Source: Procambarus clarkii (lineage: Eukaryota > Arthropoda > Malacostraca > Decapoda > Cambaridae). From it: a stretch of DNA of 64,000 bases. The notes beneath the pieces were generated by a model. It made no database searches, was not told the DNA's origin, and saw nothing but the letters and a program-made list of their open reading frames with translations. This document shows, piece by piece, positions 59,301-64,000 of this stretch (its first letter is position 1; each line of letters starts with the position of its first letter). The stretch is taken from NCBI RefSeq assembly GCF_040958095.1, contig NC_091207.1:35196779-35260778 (forward strand), in the 5' to 3' direction. The translations under genes were made by a program, and so were the position numbers.

Positions 59301-61400
59301 TCTAGTGTATAGTGGACATTGTCTTGTGACTAGTGTATAGTGGACATTGCCTTGTGTCTAGTGTATAGTGGTTATTGTCTTAAGGCTAGTATATAGTGGT
59401 CATTGTCTTGTAACTAATGTATAGTGGTCATTGTTTTGTGTCTAGTGTATAGTGGACATTTCCTTGTGTCTAGTGTATAGTGGTCATTGTCTTGTGTCTT
59501 GTGTATAGTGGTCATTGTCTTGTAACTAGTGTATAGTGGTCATTGTCTCGTAACTAGTGTATAGTGGACATTATCTTGTGTCAAGTGTTTAGTGGACATT
59601 GTCGTGTGTGTAGTGTATAGTGGTCATAGTCTTGTGTTCAGAGTATAGTGGTCATTGTCTTGTGTCTAGTGAATAGTGGAGATTGTCCTGTGTCTAGTGT
59701 ATAGTGGTCATTGGCTTGTGTCTAGTGTATAGTGGACATTGTCCTGTGACTAGTGTATAGTGGTCATTGTCTTGTGTGAAATGTATAGTGGTCATTGTCT
59801 TGTGTCTAGTGTATAGTGGGCATTGTCTTGTGTCTAGTGTATAGTGGACATTGTCTTGTGACTAGTGTATAGTGGTCATTGTCTTGTGTCTAGTGTATAA
59901 TGGTCATTGTCTTGTGTCTAGTGTATAGTGGTCATTGTCTTGTGTCTAGTGTATAGTGGACATTGTCTTGTGACTAGTGTATAGTGGTCATTGTCTTGTG
60001 TCTAGTGAATAGTGGACATTGTCTTGTGTCTAGTGTATAGTGGACATCGTCTTGTGTCTAGTGTATAGTGGTCATTGTCTTGTGTTTAGTGTATAGTGGA
60101 CATTGTCTTGTGTCTAGTGAATAGTGGACATTGTCTTGTGTCTAGTGTATAGTGGACATCGTCTTGTGTCTAGTGTATAGTGGTCATTGTCTTGTGTTTA
60201 GAGTATAGTGGACATTGTCTTGTGTCTAGTGTATAGTGGTCATATTTTTGTGTCAAGTGAATAGTTGACTTTGTCTTGTGACTAGTGTATAGTGGTCATT
60301 GTCTTGAAACTAGTATATAGGGGTCATTGTCTTGTGTCTAGTTAATATTGGACATTGTCTTGTGCCTTGTGTATAGTTGTCATTGTCTTGTGACTAGTGC
60401 ATAGTTGTCATTGTCTTGTGTCTAGTGTATTATGGTCATTGTCTTATGTCTAGTGTATAGTGGTCATTGTCTTGTGTCAAGTGTATTGTGGTCATTGTCT
60501 TGTGTCTAGTGTATAGTGGTCATTGTCTTGTGTCTAGTGTACAGTGGTCATTGTCTTGTGTCAAGTGTATAGTGGTCATTGTCTTGTGACTAGTGTATAG
60601 TTGTCATTGTCTTGTGTCTAGTATATTATGGTCATTGTCTTATGTCTAGTGTATAGTGGTCATTGTCTTGTGTCTAGTGTATAGTGGACATTGTCTTGTG
60701 ACTTGTGTATAGTGGTCATTGTCTTGTGTCTAGTGTATAGTGGACATTGTCTTGTGACTAGTGTATAGTGGACATTGCCTTGTGTCTAGTGTATAGTGTT
60801 CATTGTCTTAAGTCTAGTGTATAGTGGTCATTGTCTTGTGACTAATGTATAGTGGTCATTGTTTTGTGTCTGGTGTATAGTGGACATTTCCTTGTGTCTA
60901 GTGTATAGTGGTCATTGTTTTGTGTCTAGTGTATTGTGGTCATTGTCTTGTAACTAGTGTATAGTGGTCATTGTCTTGTAACTAGTGTATAGTGGACATT
61001 ATCTTGTGTCTAGTGTTTAGTGGACATTGTCGTGTGTGTAGTGTATAGTGGTCATTGTCTTGTGTTTAGTGTATAGTGGTCATTGTCTTGTGTCTAGTGT
61101 ATAGTGGACATTGTCATTTGTCTAGTGTATAGTGGTCATTTTCTTGTGTCTAGTGAATAGTGGACATTGTCTTTTGTCTAGTGTTTAGTGGACATCGTCT
61201 TGTGTCTAGTGTATAGTGGTCATTGGCTTGTGTCTAGTGTATAGTGGACATTGTCCTGTGACTAGTGTATAGTGGTCATTGTCTTGTGTGAAATGTATAG
61301 TGGTCATTGTCTTGTGTCTAGTGTATAGTGGTCATTGCCTTGTGTCTAGTGTATAATTGTTATTGTCTTGTGTCAAATGTATAGTGGACATTGTCTTGTG
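53400..61400. repeat. Higher-order repeat, about 3.5-3.8 kb, two full copies and part of a third
   Basis: TAGTGTTCATTGTCTTAAG occurs at 53464, 56961 and 60794; CATGAGCCAA occurs at 54989 and 58486. Offsets are 3,497 for the first pair and 3,833 for the second. The second interval carries an inserted block near 59.7-60.6 kb resembling 45.4-46.3 kb. Edges are approximate. Confidence 0.75.
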
Positions 61401-62213
61401 ACTAGTGTATAGTGGTCATTGTCTTGTGTCTAGTGTATGGTGGTCATTGTCTTGTGTCTAGTGTATAGTGGTCATTGTCTTGTGTCTAGTGTATAGTGGT
61501 CATTGTCATGTGCCTAGTGTATAGTGGACATTGTCCTGTGACTAGTGTATAGTGGTCATTGTCATGAGTCTAGTGTATAATGGTCATTGTCTTGTGTCTA
61601 GTGTATAGTGGTCATTGTCTTGTGACAAGTGTATAGTGGTCATTGTCTTGTGTCTAGTGTATAATGGCCATTGTCTTTTGTCTAATGTATAATGGCCATT
61701 GTCTTGTGTCTAGTGTAAAGTGGTCATTGTCTTGTGTCAAGTGTATAGTGGGCATTGTCTTATGACCAATGTATAGTGGTCATTGTCTTGTGTCTAGTGT
61801 ATAGTGGTCATTGTCTTGTGTCTAGTGTATAGTGGTCATTGTCTTGTGTCTAGTGTATAGTGGTCATTGTCTTGTGTCTAGTGTATAGTGGACATTGTCT
61901 TGTGACTAGTGTATAGTGGTCATTGTCTTGTGTCTAGTGTATAATGGTCATTGTCTTGTGTCTAGTGTATAGTGGTCATTGTCTTGTGTCAAGTGTATAG
62001 TGGGCATTGTCTTGTGACTAATGTATAGTGGTCGTTGTCTTGTGTCTAGTGTATAGTGGTCATTGTCTTGTGTCTAGTGTATAGTGGTCATTGAGTTCTG
62101 TATAATGGACATTGTCTTGTCACTAGTGTATAGTGGTCATTGTCTTGTGACTACTGTATAGTGGACATTGTCTTGTGTCTAGTGTATAGTGGTCATTGTC
62201 TTGTGTCTAGTGT

Positions 62214-64000
62214 TGTTGGATATTTCCAACACCGAATACAACACTGTTGTATTCTCATTACTTATTACTAACCATACTAATTATTGTAGTAAGTAAAATT
62301 AACAACACGTAGAATTCTCATGTACTAATAATTTCATCTGTGCAGTAGGCTAGAATTCTCACGTCACCTGACGTCAGTATTGCGTCAGATTTCCTTACAG
62401 TAAACACATTATATCCAATGTATTTGAGAATTAAATTCGATTATCCATACCTAAGGCATTCTGTATGATAACTAATTGCAGACGAATTGATCTCTAACTA
62501 AAAGCCGAATAGAGCGTTGGAATCAAAGCGTCTATCTCGTGATAAAGTTAACGTCACCAATGAATGCCATGGGGAGACATTAATTCCTCTCCCTTATATA
62601 TTTACTATTCTTGAACTGGTAAATAACAATATTTTCTTCCTCTAAATAATAAACCCGTCCAGTCTTCAACGTTTCAAGCGTAAATGCGAGAAATATTAAT
62701 GTTCGAGACAATAATTTGTTTTATGAACGCGGACTCGGCGTGGGTAGGGGAAGGCCAGCTCAGTACACGTGGTGAGCCGTTCAGAGGCGGACCTGCGCTT
62801 ACCGTACTCATAAGAAGACGCCATTGTCCAGCAACTAGGGCAGGCGTTATCCATCCTCAGATGAAAGTCGCCACTGTGAGGCGTGAATAACCTTGCAGAT
62901 AGTATCTTCAGCTAGTGCTGGTGTCGAATAAGGAGCCCTTTGACTTGGTTCTTGACGACACGTGACCGGCCAGCGAAGCGCGTCACTATCCAGGATAGGG
63001 TTAACCAGAGCCTGGGACGCGAAGCACGGCAATCTTAATACTTATACAGTGCCCACAGCTAAGTATATTCTTTTATGTGATGCATCAGGTAAAAAGTTAC
63101 TAGTAGCAGGGTGATTGTCCGTTATGACGCACGATAACATCTAATAACAGGTGATTAAAATTTGTCACCTGTAACTCTTAATTTTCTTGACTATATAGAT
63201 TCAGTATGTAAATCAGTTGCTACTGTAAAATATTTGTCTTGCAGCACGAGAGAAGAATTCTCCATGCTGCCTTCTCCCATGTTAACCCGTTCCACTCGTC
63301 AGTCGACCGAATCCAGAGAATAAGAGGAACTTACATGGCTTTCTAAAGGAATCTTCATTAAGCTAAGATTTATTTCCTTTTATGATTCTATTGCAATTTT
63401 GTGTGCAGAATTCTTTGGGATTAATATGTGGTTTACTGTAATTCATTGCTATGCTCATAATCTATGTTCCCCTTTATGGTAATGATAACAGTTTCAATAT
63501 TAGTTTATAGGATTAGATTATTATTAATTGAATTAGTGAACGAACCACACTAATTCCTAGACGTACTTACCTCCAGTAATAACCCCCCAATGTAGGTGTT
63601 TGAGGTTTGATTCATTTAATAATACAGCCCATTAATTATTTCTATGATCTTATTTCTAGTTTTTATCCATAGTTACTGGTTTCATCTAGGAATTATCTAA
63701 TGATCAGAAATTCTCAGTTTCCCTATTTCTACAAAAGCGGGTGGTCCTTCGTAATTTAATTTACTACATTAATATTTAAATAATCATGTACAAGCCCCAA
63801 ATATCCCACATTATGGTCCTTATCGAACCGGATAGGCATTAAATTTATAATTAAAATATTAACCATTAATAACTAATCCTTGTGTGATAGTAACTAGACT
63901 AACTAATTAATTAATTGTGTCAACTAACAGTGTAACACATCAGTTAGCCTAGATCACACTAACATATTGCTACTTTCACCTCATGTATAAAGTAGCTTTA
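62214..64000. other. Non-array AT-rich sequence, possible LTR start at its left edge
   Basis: The array ends cleanly at TGTTGGATATTTCCAACA, a 7-bp-arm palindrome beginning TG, as at the start of some LTRs. A TATA-like CTTATATATTTA lies near 62593 and AATAAA near 62647, as expected within an LTR. No second LTR, target duplication or coding region can be seen before the window ends. The two short ORFs near 62684-63032 lack any recognisable motif. The rest (63100-64000) is AT-rich with no gene I can support. A Bel/Pao-type LTR is a guess. Confidence 0.4.

Larger units (their letters stand above)
37999..62213. repeat. 28-bp minisatellite array, right block
   Basis: The same 28-bp unit resumes in phase with the left block and runs 24.2 kb to TGTCTAGTGT at 62213. 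About 860 units are present. Variants not seen or rare on the left are common here, such as CATGAGCCAAGTATAG, GACATCGTC, CATTGGCTTG and TTCAGAGTATAG. A few units are shortened (GTCTGTGTCTAG). No ORF or RNA gene is visible. Confidence 0.98.

Noticed and set aside
62684-63032. Two overlapping short ORFs right of the array
   Set aside because: No recognisable motif, no splice context and ordinary random length.

Overview
The window is a eukaryotic, repeat-dominated region with no recognisable single-copy host gene. The interspersed families are arthropod-like: jockey/CR1-type LINEs with endonuclease and reverse transcriptase, an RNase H-bearing LINE, a palindromic MITE carrying CCTAA motifs, and a gag/protease LTR element. 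Several look to me like families common in decapod crustacean genomes. That is recognition from memory, not a database result.

Layout: (1) 1-16421 and 37999-62213 are two parts of one minisatellite array with a 28-bp unit, about 40.6 kb in this window, cut by the left window edge. Its units are organised into higher-order repeats; the clearest is a 5,880-bp (210-unit) tandem duplication at 2721-8600 and 8601-14480. (2) 16422-37998 is an LTR retrotransposon inserted into the array. It has 1,035-bp LTRs starting TGTTACG and ending CGTAACA, a 5-bp target duplication (TGTCT), a PBS-like site, a leader with ~37-bp repeats, one long gag-protease ORF (33751-37212) and a purine tract. No reverse transcriptase or integrase is visible. 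(3) 17095-32968 is a second, nested element of 15.9 kb that splits the 5' LTR. It is bounded by 11-bp inverted repeats (CCCAGCAAACA, last base imperfectly paired) and a 2-bp duplication (CT), and the two LTR pieces rejoin to exactly 1,035 bp. (4) 62214-64000 is unique AT-rich sequence whose left edge looks like the start of another LTR.

The 15.9-kb insert holds decayed LINE fragments on both strands, a MITE, long AT and CT microsatellites, a four-copy 187-bp tandem repeat, and three consistently spliced exons (27306-27465, 28156-28262, 31000-31062) encoding the C-terminus of a protein that resembles DUF4806 proteins. This is the most interesting part of the window. I count only three differences between the two LTRs, so the host LTR element is young, yet the insert is full of broken LINEs. 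The simplest reading is that a large DNA transposon moved recently as one unit, already carrying old fossil passengers.

Order of events inferred: minisatellite expansion; insertion of the LTR element with the array phase preserved; insertion of the TIR element into its 5' LTR. None of the coding sequences is clearly a working gene except possibly the gag-protease ORF, which is intact over 1,153 codons.
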